Source: Acidobacteriaceae bacterium (lineage in GTDB: Bacteria > Acidobacteriota > Terriglobia > Terriglobales > Acidobacteriaceae). From it: 64,000 bases of DNA. The stretch's first letter is position 1, and every line of letters starts with the position of its first letter. The stretch is from NCBI GenBank assembly GCA_003131585.1, contig PKVW01000014.1, forward strand, positions 18,074-82,073, in the 5' to 3' direction. Of the stretch, positions 52,136 to 60,188 are shown piece after piece. The notes under the pieces are model-generated. The model made no database searches. It saw only the letters and a program-made list of their open reading frames with translations, and had not been told where the DNA came from. Made by a program: the position numbers and the translations under genes.

Positions 52136-52374
52136 TAGACCCTCGAGATGTTTATGTGAGGACAGATGCTTCATGTGGGGACAGCCGCCCTCGGCTGTCC
52201 GCCGAGCGAAGCTCGGCTCGCTGCTTTATGTTGGCCGCCCGTGGTACACGTTCGATCTAATTCAAGTTCAATTCGTATCAGGGCACGCATTCATGCGTGC
52301 CGTAAGCCCCGCGTTATCAGCACGCCTTTAGGCGCTGTTTTCGCCGCCATGGACGTTTCACCTCGCGGCCGCCA
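52136..52374. repeat. Cluster of short palindromes between bamD and rpe
   Basis: Four hairpins: GGACAGCCG/CGGCTGTCC (52179-52200), GCCGAGC/GCTCGGC (52201-52217), GGCACGCA/TGCGTGCC (52282-52301) and CGCC-TTTA-GGCG (near 52325). The ACAGCC...GGCTGT stem also occurs near 43645 upstream of nadC. No gene is present. Confidence 0.65.
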
Positions 52375-53049
52375 CTAAACTTTCAGCAGCGCCGCTTCCG
52401 TCGCCGCCTTCAGCAGCGTCTCCGCATTCTTCCTTGGATCGCCATTGCCGAACACGGCGTTGCCCGCCACCAGAATTTCCGCACCCGCCCGCACCACATC
52501 GCCCACCGTGTCGAGCGCCACACCGCCATCTACTTCGATGCGGTAGGTCAGGCGGCGTTGGCTGCGAATCTCACTTAATTGCCGCATTTTGTGCAGCGTG
52601 GCCGGAATAAACTTCTGCCCCCCGAACCCCGGATTCACCGACATCACCAGCACATAGTCCACAATGTCGAGCACCTCGGCCAGCGCATCCACAGGCGTCG
52701 CCGGATTAATCACCACCCCGGCCAGACAATCGTGGCTCTTGATGAGATGCAGCGTGCGGTTCAAATGCCGGCAAGCTTCCTGGTGTACCGAAATCCAATC
52801 CGCCCCCGCTTCGGCGAACGCCGGAATGAATTCGTCTGGATTCTCGATCATCAGATGGCAGTCCAGCGGCAACTTCGTCACCCTGCGCAGCGACTTCACC
52901 ACCGGCGGCCCAATCGTCAGGTTCGGCACAAAGTGCCCATCCATAATGTCCACGTGGATGACACTCCCCCCACCTTCCCCCGCAGCACGCACCTGCTCAC
53001 CCAGACGGGCAAAGTCCGCCGAAAGAATCGAAGGTGCCAGCTCGATCAA
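52375..53049 (-). CDS. rpe: Ribulose-phosphate 3-epimerase
   Basis: 224-aa TIM-barrel enzyme of the pentose phosphate pathway. LAPSILSADFARL, VIHVDIMDGHFVPNLTIGPPVV (metal His/Asp), PLDCHLMIENPDEF and YVLVMSVNPGFGGQKFI, then IEVDGGVALDTVGDVV, are the family blocks. TTG 53049 is the start, matching the family N-terminus. It is upstream of the bamD-like gene. Confidence 0.95.
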   Translation of the reverse strand: MIELAPSILSADFARLGEQVRAAGEGGGSVIHVDIMDGHFVPNLTIGPPVVKSLRRVTKLPLDCHLMIENPDEFIPAFAEAGADWISVHQEACRHLNRTLHLIKSHDCLAGVVINPATPVDALAEVLDIVDYVLVMSVNPGFGGQKFIPATLHKMRQLSEIRSQRRLTYRIEVDGGVALDTVGDVVRAGAEILVAGNAVFGNGDPRKNAETLLKAATEAALLKV

Positions 53050-53089
53050 ATGTTGTCTCTTAGTCCCTGGGCTCGCGGTCGGAAACCTC

Positions 53090-53338
53090 CTAGGAGTTTA
53101 CCATCCAAAACGGCCCGGCAGACACCGATTGTAGGCCGCGCCGAGGGACCCGACTCCAGCCCCGGAGGGGCGGCAGATAATAGCCCAGGACGTAAGTCCT
53201 GGGTAAGCCCCAAGAAATGGAACCGAGTCCCGGAGGGACGGCACCAACCCTCACGCCCGAGGTTCGTGGTGCCCCCCTTCGAAAACCGCGAAGGGTGAGG
53301 CAGCCAAGCTCGCGATAGTGCAAGGGTGAGCCAGCCCG
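53090..53338. repeat. Palindromic repeat block upstream of rpe
   Basis: Contains the hairpin CCCAGGAC-GTAA-GTCCTGGG (53184-53203) flanked by GGAGGGGCGGCA and GTCCCGGAGGGACGGCAC motifs and a TTCGAAAACCGCGAAGGGTG patch. It has the look of a multi-part REP-like element. No gene is supported here. Confidence 0.6.
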
Positions 53339-53743
53339 CTACTGGCAGAATTGCTCCATGCGCTTCTCTACCGCGACCTGCCCAGAGGCGCCGCCGTCGG
53401 GGCTAACGCCCGCGGGGACGCCTTCGGCTGTGGGACACGATTGGATTCCGGTTACCCGGAAGCCGGGTGGCCGAGTCCCATCGCTGATTTGTTCGTAGTA
53501 TTGCCAGCCCTGCGCCGCGGAGTTGTTCGGGCAAGTCGCGTTGGGAGGGCATGTGCTCTTGAAGTTGTAGCACATCCATCCCCCCATCTCCGCCAGGGCC
53601 GGGTAAGTAAAGCTTCCGCCCTGTCCGTTGAGAATGCTCTGCGGCCGCGGCTTCCAGCCCGCAAAATAGTCTGGCGGGAAGCCCCATTCGGTGATAACGT
53701 CGGCCTCTGAGGAGTAACTGTTTTGACCCGATCCATGTCGATC
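53339..53743 (-). pseudogene. Remnant of a Cys-rich protein lacking its 5' end
   Basis: An open frame of 134 codons ends at TAG 53339 and begins just after an in-frame stop (53744-53746). It has no start codon until an internal Met 82 residues from the end. The residues read like real protein (SYSSEADVITEWGFPPDYF, GGWMCYNFKSTCPPNATCP, EQISDGTRPPGFRVTGIQSC), with several Cys. The missing N-terminal half lies exactly where the divergent FG-GAP gene starts, which suggests truncation by rearrangement. A genuine short gene starting at the internal Met (82 aa) is the alternative. Confidence 0.4.
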
Positions 53744-55453
53744 CTATCGGTTGCGGTTGCCGGTGTCCTGTCGGCTGCGCCCGCCTTGGCGCAGTTCGAG
53801 ACGAGGATTAGTTACCGTGTTCTGGACGAGCCCTACTCCATCGCGGTCGGAGACTTCAATCACGACGGCAAACTCGACATGGCGGTGGCGAGCATCAGCA
53901 CCGCGACCCAGGTCTCGGTGCTCCTCGGCAACGGCGACGGGACCTTCAAGCCCGCGGTGAACTACGATTCTGGGTATCTGCCGAACTCCGTGGTATCTGC
54001 GGATTTCAATGGAGATGGAAACCTGGACCTCGCGGTGGCGGATTCCGGTTCTTCGTCGAACAATGTGGCGATCCTGCTCGGCAATGGAGACGGGACCTTC
54101 CAGGCGCCAAAGTTTTACAGCACTCCTTCGGCCCCAACCTTCGTCACCGTCGGCGATTTCAATAACGACCACAAGCTGGATCTAGTGCTGACCGACGGCC
54201 AATACGTCAGCGTAATGCTGGGAAACGGCGATGGAACCTTTCAGCCGCCCATCAATACCTCACCCGCCCACGCTCCCGTTTCCTTGGGCGTCGGGCAGTT
54301 CAATGCCGACGGCAAGCTGGACGTCGTTGTGGCCCAGGAAGATCTCGTTGACCAGGTGCAGGTTTTATTAGGCAACGGCGATGGCACGTTTCGGCTCGGC
54401 GCGACCTACCCGGTCGGCCCAATCCCCGATTCGATTGCGGTGGCGGATTTCCGCGGCATCGGCAAGCAGGACGTGGCCGTGGCGTGCACTGGAGGACTGG
54501 GCGTCGAGGTGCTGCTGGGAAATGGCGACGGCACTTTCCAGCAGGAAGTTACTTACGATGTCCCCTCTGCGGAATGGGTTGTTGCAGTGGATCTGAATGG
54601 AGATGGCAAGCTCGACCTTGCCGTAGCTGACTTTTCCCTGACCCAGCACCATCCGACAGGGGCGGCCAGCACGTTACTGGGAAATGGCGACGGGACCTTC
54701 CAGGCTGCTCATACCTACCTCCTCGGTAAGACGAACAGCTTTATCGCGGTAGACGACTTCAACGGCGATAAGAAGCCCGACTTGGCGGTTGCAGACCGCC
54801 AAAGCGGAGACGTGATCATTCTGCTGAGCACGGGCGGGGTCGACTTCTCGCCAACTTCGCCCGTCGACGTTCGCTCTCAGCTAATTGGCACGACCAGCGC
54901 GCCCCAGGCCGTAACGCTCACCAACACAGGCACAACTGCCCTGGCCATCTCCTCGATGAAAGTCGCCCGCCAGTTCGGCATGGCATCGACCTGCGGGGCG
55001 AGCGTCGCTCCGGGCGCCAACTGCTCCATCAGCACGACCTTCTCACCCCAGGGCAAGGGACCGAAGTCTGGGAGCATCACGATCCAAGACAGCGCCTCGA
55101 CCAGACCGCAGGTGATCGAACTGATGGGGGCGGGCACAGTGGTTGAGCTTGCGCCGGAATCATTAGCCTTCGGCTCGCAGAAAGTAGGGGCCAAGAGCGC
55201 TCCGCGGACGATTCAGCTCACCAACATCGGCGCCGCATCGTTGAGCATCGGCCGGCTGCTGACGGTCGGAACCGAATACAGAGACTTTCCGCAGAGCAAC
55301 ACCTGCGGCACGGGAATCGCCGCCGGGGCCAGTTGCACGATCACCGTGGCTTTCGATCCCGCCAAGACAGGCAAACGGACCGCCTCGATCTACATCGCCG
55401 ACGACGGCGGCGGAAGCCCGCAAATCGTTCTCCTCACCGGTACCGGCGACTAG
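53723..55453 (+). CDS. Secreted FG-GAP/VCBS repeat protein with choice-of-anchor D modules
   Basis: 576 aa. A signal peptide (residues 1-24, ending ALAQ) leads to seven FG-GAP/VCBS blades, each with GDFNxDGKLDxAVA and LLGNGDGTF, where the Asp-rich loops are expected to bind calcium. The residues after ~375 form two ASH/choice-of-anchor D Ig-like modules (IGTTSAPQAVTLTNTGTTAL and VGAKSAPRTIQLTNIGAASL). TTG 53723 is preferred because GAGGAG (53708-53713) fits it; ATG 53735 is possible. A surface or extracellular role is inferred. Confidence 0.87.
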   Translation: MTRSMSILSVAVAGVLSAAPALAQFETRISYRVLDEPYSIAVGDFNHDGKLDMAVASISTATQVSVLLGNGDGTFKPAVNYDSGYLPNSVVSADFNGDGNLDLAVADSGSSSNNVAILLGNGDGTFQAPKFYSTPSAPTFVTVGDFNNDHKLDLVLTDGQYVSVMLGNGDGTFQPPINTSPAHAPVSLGVGQFNADGKLDVVVAQEDLVDQVQVLLGNGDGTFRLGATYPVGPIPDSIAVADFRGIGKQDVAVACTGGLGVEVLLGNGDGTFQQEVTYDVPSAEWVVAVDLNGDGKLDLAVADFSLTQHHPTGAASTLLGNGDGTFQAAHTYLLGKTNSFIAVDDFNGDKKPDLAVADRQSGDVIILLSTGGVDFSPTSPVDVRSQLIGTTSAPQAVTLTNTGTTALAISSMKVARQFGMASTCGASVAPGANCSISTTFSPQGKGPKSGSITIQDSASTRPQVIELMGAGTVVELAPESLAFGSQKVGAKSAPRTIQLTNIGAASLSIGRLLTVGTEYRDFPQSNTCGTGIAAGASCTITVAFDPAKTGKRTASIYIADDGGGSPQIVLLTGTGD

Positions 55454-55597
55454 GCGTCGAAGTTATCGCACGGTAAGGGTTGCGCGCTTCACCGCACTTC
55501 CACCGACAGCAAATCACCGTCCGCCAAGCCGCCCGGCGGGTGGCTGGCCAAGCTCCGCTTGGGCGGGCTTTTGATCTTCCCTCTTTCCACAGCCTCG

Positions 55598-55759
55598 TTG
55601 TGACATCTAACCTTGCGCCCAACATTAAATCGCGCGATGATGGTCGAGGCCATGACGGTTGGGTGAACCCAAGTCGTCGCGCTCCTAAGTCCTTTGTTTC
55701 ACGGATTTTAGTACCTAAGTTCTTTGCCCTCCGGATTTTACGGGGAATTTCCTGCTAAC
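55598..55759. repeat. Dispersed repeat copy B, left half (interrupted by the IS)
   Basis: Homologous to 26244-26398. It contains an internal 27-bp imperfect duplication beginning CCTAAGT(C/T)CTTTG. It ends in CTGCTAAC (55752-55759), the duplicated target, directly before the insertion element. Confidence 0.8.
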
Positions 55760-55824
55760 GGCAATAACACAGTTGACACACATGTTGCCGGAGGCACAGA
55801 ATGAGGCTCCGTGACAGGGCAGCA

Positions 55825-56607
55825 TTAATCTTGGGGACAAGGCTGTGGCCGTGTCTGGGGATGATCCTGATCCCCGTCATTGTATGTTGTGCAGACATCG
55901 AATTCAGCCGGCGTTCCCTTGTTCCACTTCCAACAAAAGTTCTGGTAGTGAGCATACCCGGCCACGTCACAGTAGTGGATCATTCCCCAAACGTAGAAGC
56001 CACATCGTCCAGCATTCAGGCCATCTATCATCGGCTGGGTAATGGAATATGTCAGCGCTTCTCCCGTCTGACTTCTGCCGGGGAATATAGTTTTGTAGGT
56101 GAAAGGTGGTGTCTCTCTGGTAATCGGAACGTTCTCTGGCGGGAAGGTATCGGGGCACACTTCCGCGCAGGCTTGAACACTACCGTGGCTATGAATAGCG
56201 GGGGACTTGCCAGTGTTTTCAACATCAAGGTTCACGAGCATATCGTAACCAGAGCGCACGAGGCCATTGATCGGCACGGTTTTTGGACTCAACCACGGTC
56301 TTTGATCCAACAAAAATTGTTCGCCCGATACTCGAATGGCAGTTCGTGTCAGGCATCCCTGCCACCAAGCAATTCCAGCGTAGATTACGACAGCCGCAAG
56401 TGTGAGCCGTTCCAACCAAATTTTATGGGTTTCACGGCCAAGGATTACTTGGCGCTCGGCTTCGTGTGTGGCAGTATCCTGTTTGCGTTCGGCATCGCGT
56501 TTCTTTTCTATCTCTGGGGGCGGGTAGGCTTGAATAGAACCACTCACCAAGACCTTGTGTTCGGGTTTTCCCTTGCGACCGCTGCCGGATTTATCTTGTG
56601 GGGCCAA
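55825..56607 (-). CDS. IS passenger: membrane-anchored protein of unknown function
   Basis: 260 aa, start TTG 56607. A charged N-terminus (EIEKKRDAERKQDTATHEAERQ) precedes one membrane segment (LTLAAVVIYAGIAWW, residues ~66-80). The remaining ~180 residues begin QRPWLSPKTVPINGLVR and include Cys-rich stretches (VQACAEVCPDTF and YFHYCD-like). I do not recognise a family; the layout suggests a single-pass protein with an outside beta-domain. It lies wholly inside the IS, so it travels with it. Confidence 0.7.
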   Translation of the reverse strand: MAPQDKSGSGRKGKPEHKVLVSGSIQAYPPPEIEKKRDAERKQDTATHEAERQVILGRETHKIWLERLTLAAVVIYAGIAWWQGCLTRTAIRVSGEQFLLDQRPWLSPKTVPINGLVRSGYDMLVNLDVENTGKSPAIHSHGSVQACAEVCPDTFPPENVPITRETPPFTYKTIFPGRSQTGEALTYSITQPMIDGLNAGRCGFYVWGMIHYCDVAGYAHYQNFCWKWNKGTPAEFDVCTTYNDGDQDHPQTRPQPCPQD

Positions 56608-56657
56608 TGGATATTTTTCTCCGTGTTTGGACTTATGCCGTGACGTACACTCTGTCT

Positions 56658-56810
56658 ATGAAGCAACCCGAATACAGGGAAGGCCCGGAAGCATTGGAGA
56701 ACTTTAAGCGGCTGGCGACCGCGATTCTACAGGCTCCGGCGAAAAAGAAAAAGAGGCAGACTAAGAAGTCCGCCTCTCTAAGGAAGCCGAAGAAATCCGA
56801 CAGGGACTAG
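56658..56810 (+). CDS. IS passenger: small basic protein
   Basis: 50 aa. MKQPEYREGPEALENFKRLA opens the protein and a Lys/Arg-rich tail (KKKKRQTKKSASLRKPKKSDRD) ends it. Short proteins with this EGPEALENF type of start are common near transposases in my recollection; no function is known. The tail and transposase genes are convergent and overlap by four bases. Confidence 0.6.
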   Translation: MKQPEYREGPEALENFKRLATAILQAPAKKKKRQTKKSASLRKPKKSDRD

Positions 56811-57844
56811 AACGGGACTTGCGTCTCCCGCGCCCCTGTCGGCGCGTGATGTGGCGAGTCACTCTTGCCCGTGAGATCGCTGTAAGTGAGGCGGCGGCCA
56901 AGGACTTGAGACATGGCAGCGGCGAAACGGTCAGCGTCGTTTAGCTTGCGGTCGCCGTCCTTGCGGTGGTTGTAACGAAAGACTTGTTCGTCAACGTAAC
57001 GAGAGAGATGAAACGGCTCTACAGCAACGTAGGTTCCGCGCAGAGATCGCTTGAGCAGCGACCAGAAGTTCTCCATGCCATTCACGTGCACCCGGCCCTT
57101 AACGTAAGCCTCAGTCTTGTTGACTACATCGTGGACGAAACGGCGCTGCATCCCGTGGTCATAGGCAACGGCGTTATCCGTATAGACTGTGCTGCCATAC
57201 TTCACGTTCTTGAGAATCTGATTCTGCAAAGTCTCGCGGGTCACGTTCGGCACCACGGTAGCCCGAACCTTGCGGAGGTTCCGGTCAAGGATGCCCTGCA
57301 CAATCGTCTTGCCTGTCGCGGCTCCCGCAAAGCCTTCCTCTCTTGCGAAGCGCAGACGGCGCGAACGGTGCATGTTCCTAACCTTGCCGCCAACAAACGT
57401 TTCGTCCGCTTCCAGTTCGCTGCCTTCGCCGCCGATCTTGCTCGTATCGAAGGAACGCTTTTTCATCACTTCGCGGACTCGCTGCAACATGAACCATGCC
57501 GTCGTTTGCGTCACTCCCAGAGCGCGGCCAAGTTCGTGAGAGCTGATTCCGTTCTTCGCATTCGCAAGCAGCCAAAACGCTGTCATCCACTTGTCGAGAC
57601 TGATAGGCGAATCTTCCATGATCGTCTTGACCTTGATCGTGAACTGACGCTTGCAGGCGTAGCAGAACCACAGCTTGCGCGTCTTGATAAACGAGTTCTT
57701 GCCAGCATCGCAGCGTGGGCAGATGACCTTGCCATCCGGCCAGCGCAGTTTCTTGGCAAACTCAAAGGCGCGGTCAGGGTCGGCAAAGTAAACGATGGCC
57801 TCTTGCAGCGTCTTCGGCTCTGGAATGTGCTTTGTGGCGTCCAT
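56807..57844 (-). CDS. IS1595-family (ISXO2-like) transposase
   Basis: 345 aa. An N-terminal zinc ribbon (CPRCDAG...FCYACKRQF, residues ~43-70) precedes a helix-turn-helix (HELGRALGVTQTTAWFMLQRVREVM). The DDE-type ISXO2 catalytic part has ELEADETFVGG, VYTDNAVAYDHG and HVNGMENFWSLLKRSLRG. The C-terminus is complete. ATG 57844 is chosen because the TIR-borne -35 and a -10 place the transcription start at the ATG; an earlier in-frame start lies upstream of that. Confidence 0.94.
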   Translation of the reverse strand: MDATKHIPEPKTLQEAIVYFADPDRAFEFAKKLRWPDGKVICPRCDAGKNSFIKTRKLWFCYACKRQFTIKVKTIMEDSPISLDKWMTAFWLLANAKNGISSHELGRALGVTQTTAWFMLQRVREVMKKRSFDTSKIGGEGSELEADETFVGGKVRNMHRSRRLRFAREEGFAGAATGKTIVQGILDRNLRKVRATVVPNVTRETLQNQILKNVKYGSTVYTDNAVAYDHGMQRRFVHDVVNKTEAYVKGRVHVNGMENFWSLLKRSLRGTYVAVEPFHLSRYVDEQVFRYNHRKDGDRKLNDADRFAAAMSQVLGRRLTYSDLTGKSDSPHHAPTGARETQVPF

Positions 57845-57850
57845 GTAGAA

Positions 57851-57879
57851 ACGATACCACACGAACACATGTGTGTCAA
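57851..57879 (-). promoter_or_regulatory. Transposase promoter with -35 in the terminal inverted repeat
   Basis: On the minus strand, TTGACA (57879-57874) and TATCGT (57856-57851) are 17 bases apart. Six bases then lead to the ATG, so the transcript would start at or very near it (leaderless). Confidence 0.55.
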
Positions 57880-57892
57880 CTAGTTTATTGCC

Positions 57893-57955
57893 CTGCTAAC
57901 CCGATGATTCCAATAGACCCCAGGGGGGAGGGGGTTATCGAGAGAACGGTAAAGA
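57893..57955. repeat. Dispersed repeat copy B, right half
   Basis: Continues the repeat after the insertion: CTGCTAAC (second target copy), CCGATGATTCCAATAGACC, a GGGGGGAGGGGG run, then AACGG. It matches 26394-26450. Confidence 0.8.
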
Positions 57956-58132
57956 CCGGGAACATCCCAGGCCTTCCCGGTGAGCCGCAATCAGAATTAT
58001 TTCGGGCAGAAACTCACAGGCTCCGCCGAACCCTATCGGTCAATTACTCTCCGCTCGCACTCCAGAGATAATCTGCAGAAGAGTCTGCGACGCGCGGAGG
58101 ACATTGCCGTTGAACCCCAGAGCCCAACTCCG

Positions 58133-59419
58133 ATGAAGTCCCTGCTCACGCCCGGCATTTGCCTGCTGGCGGTTGCGGCACTGCTGCACATAGGCTTGGT
58201 CACGCCCAATACCGCGCTCGTCAGCTATGCCTTTTACGGTGCGTGGATTGCGGGCTTGCTGCTCGCCTGGCGGTTTCATTCCAGCCGCATCTTCTTCGCC
58301 TTGCTGGTCCTGTTCCTCGCCCAACAAGCAATCTCATACTTCTCTACAGGGCGCGTCGCGGCAGTCGGACCGGGAACCACCGCTCTTGCTGCGGTCGGCC
58401 TGCTCTTGCCTCTCAACTTCGTTCTTCTCTCGTTCCAACCAGAGAAGGGATTCACCTTTCCGAGCGTTGCGCCTTCGGGCTTGTTGCTGTTCGTCCAGTC
58501 CGTGATTGTCGCCGTGCTCTGCCGGCCCCAACCGTTAGCCGCCGTGCAAAGCGCTTTGCGCCATCCTCCTCTGCCAGCGCCGCTGCCTTTCGCCACACTG
58601 CTGGCGTTCGCAGCCGCGGCAGTATTGCTGCTCATACGCTTTCTGCTGTTCCACAAGCCCGCAGAGAGCGGTCTTCTCTGGGCTCTGGCAGCTTCACTGC
58701 TCGCGCTCCGTTTCGGAGGGACAGGACGAATCCCCACCGCTTACTTCGCCGGCGCCGCGTTCATCCTGGCAGGCGCAATCGTCGAGATGTCCTACCTCCT
58801 CGCTTATCACGATGAACTGACGACACTGCCTTCCCGGCGCGCCTTCCACGATGCATTGCTTCGCCTCGAACCACCCTATTCCATTGCGATGGTCGATATC
58901 GATCACTTCAAACGATGCAACGACACCTACGGTCATGACACGGGGGATCAGGTATTGCGTCTGGTCGCCTCACGGCTGGCGCGAGTATCAGGCGGAGGAC
59001 AAGCTTACCGTTGCGGCGGAGAAGAGTTTGCCATTCTATTTTCCGGCAAGACGACCACCGAGGTGCTGGACCATCTGGAAAAGCTGCGCGCCGATATCGA
59101 AGCCAGCACGCTTCGCTTGCGTGGCCCAGACCGCCGCGAGGAGGCGCGCGGTCCCGACCGCCGCAACCAGCGCGCGCGCGGGCGCGCCCAAACCGGCCAC
59201 GCCATCCGGCAGCTTTCCCGGGTAACCGCGCCAGCCGAGCTCTCGGTTACGGCGAGCATCGGAGTTGCAACTTCGCGGCGGGAAAAGCCATCCGTGGAAG
59301 AAGTCATCCAGTCAGCCGATGAAGCCCTCTACCGCGCGAAAGCTGCGGGACGCAATCGGATCGAAACCGCTTCCGCTCCCCGAAGCCGCAGCCGTGCCAA
59401 AGCCGCCGGCATCGCCTGA
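58133..59419 (+). CDS. Membrane-bound GGDEF diguanylate cyclase
   Basis: 428 aa. Seven or eight hydrophobic segments occupy residues ~1-225 (MKSLLTPGICLLAVAALLHI onward). The GGDEF domain begins DELTTLPSRRAFHDALLRL; VDIDHFKRCNDTYGHDTGD holds the metal Asp, and YRCGGEEFAILF is the signature (GGEEF, active form). A ~40-residue Arg-rich insertion (RGPDRREEARGPDRRNQR...) lies before SVTASIGVATS, and the tail is Arg/Ala-rich. No I-site RxxD was noted. ATG 58133 is preferred; 51 more in-frame codons upstream look cytosolic and unrelated. Confidence 0.88.
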   Translation: MKSLLTPGICLLAVAALLHIGLVTPNTALVSYAFYGAWIAGLLLAWRFHSSRIFFALLVLFLAQQAISYFSTGRVAAVGPGTTALAAVGLLLPLNFVLLSFQPEKGFTFPSVAPSGLLLFVQSVIVAVLCRPQPLAAVQSALRHPPLPAPLPFATLLAFAAAAVLLLIRFLLFHKPAESGLLWALAASLLALRFGGTGRIPTAYFAGAAFILAGAIVEMSYLLAYHDELTTLPSRRAFHDALLRLEPPYSIAMVDIDHFKRCNDTYGHDTGDQVLRLVASRLARVSGGGQAYRCGGEEFAILFSGKTTTEVLDHLEKLRADIEASTLRLRGPDRREEARGPDRRNQRARGRAQTGHAIRQLSRVTAPAELSVTASIGVATSRREKPSVEEVIQSADEALYRAKAAGRNRIETASAPRSRSRAKAAGIA

Positions 59420-59431
59420 AGCCGGAGTTCG

Positions 59432-59459
59432 CAGCTCACAGCTCACAGCTCACAGCTCG
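59432..59459. repeat. Heptamer tandem repeat after the GGDEF gene
   Basis: Four heptamer units (CAGCTCA x3, then CAGCTCG) just downstream of the GGDEF stop. Confidence 0.85.
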
Positions 59460-59592
59460 GTTGATGGAGGATTTTTCGGAAGGATGTTGCTTCACCGATC
59501 AGATTCGAAACGTCCGGCCCGGACCGTCCCTTCACGGTGGGAGCATGACGCCCCGGGCTCGTACGTTTTCGCACGTACCACAGGCCGTGCGG

Positions 59593-59754
59593 TCAGCCCG
59601 CGGTCGAAGGAGGCAGCGACTTTTTCCGTCCACTGCCCGCGCAGGCCGGACACTTCACGCGGATAAATGCAATGCCTTCAGACTTACCGCTGATGTCCAC
59701 AGGCCTGGCAACGTATCCGGTACCGCCGCAGCGCGGGCAGTCCTTCGGATCCAC
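59593..59754 (-). CDS. 53-aa double zinc-finger protein
   Basis: Too short for typical ORF lists. GTG 59754 is preceded by AGGGGGG at correct spacing and runs to TGA 59593. The product has two zinc-knuckle halves: DCPRCGGTGYVARPVD and KCPACAGSGRKKS, i.e. two C-x2-C motifs followed by GGTG and GSG as in DnaJ-type zinc domains. It ends in a short basic/Pro tail. The role is unknown; RNA, DNA or chaperone-like binding is possible. Confidence 0.72.
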   Translation of the reverse strand: MDPKDCPRCGGTGYVARPVDISGKSEGIAFIRVKCPACAGSGRKKSLPPSTAG

Positions 59755-60188
59755 TCATCCCCCCTCAGTTGCCAAGGAGTTTTTCACTAATTCGCGTTCC
59801 CAGTGCCACAAAGTTAATCCTGTTACGAAACACGAACACGTTCGGATCGCCACCTGCCCACACGCGTGCAAGCAAATGTCCGTTTGAGGATCAAGAAATC
59901 GACGTGCCTTCATGGGACGGCAAGCCTTACGTCCCCCCAGGAGGTCGCCCGCTACTCCACTTACCTGAGCGCTCCAGCAGGCTGCGGAAAAACTCGTTGG
60001 GGACACAAAATGCGACCACCGGGGCTGAAGCCCGCACTGATTTTGGAAGCTTTACGCGGCGCTGAAGCGCCGCTCTTCCACGGTACTACGCGCATTTGTG
60101 AGTTTTTCCGCAAGCTGCCAGGCTGAAGCGAGACCGCCGATACGGAGCGAGAATTGTTTCGCAGGCCGAAACGTTGGAAGGAACAACT
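59755..60188. repeat. Nested palindromic repeat region (59978-60119) with flanks
   Basis: An outer inverted repeat, CAGGCTGCGGAAAAACTCG (59978 on) with TGAGTTTTTCCGCAAGCTGCC (to 60119), encloses two smaller palindromes (GGGGCTGAAGCCCGC and GCGGCGCTGAAGCGCCGC). The rest of the gap (59755-59977 and 60120-60188) shows no gene or RNA that I can support. Confidence 0.65.

Larger units (their letters stand above)
55760..57892. mobile_element. IS1595-like insertion sequence with passenger genes
   Basis: 2133 bp. The left terminus begins GGCAATAACACAGTTGACAC and the right terminus, read inward, begins GGCAATAAACTAGTTGACAC; the shared ~27-bp inverted repeat ends ...ACACATGT. CTGCTAAC is duplicated exactly on both sides (55752-55759 and 57893-57900), the 8-bp length typical of the IS1595 family. 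It contains an ISXO2-domain transposase and two extra ORFs. The intact ends and target duplication suggest a recent insertion. Confidence 0.92.

Noticed and set aside
55801..56643. Plus-strand frame of 280 codons across the IS passenger
   Set aside because: It is the shadow of the minus-strand 260-aa gene, which has the coherent membrane topology; the plus frame shows none of the hallmarks of a protein family.
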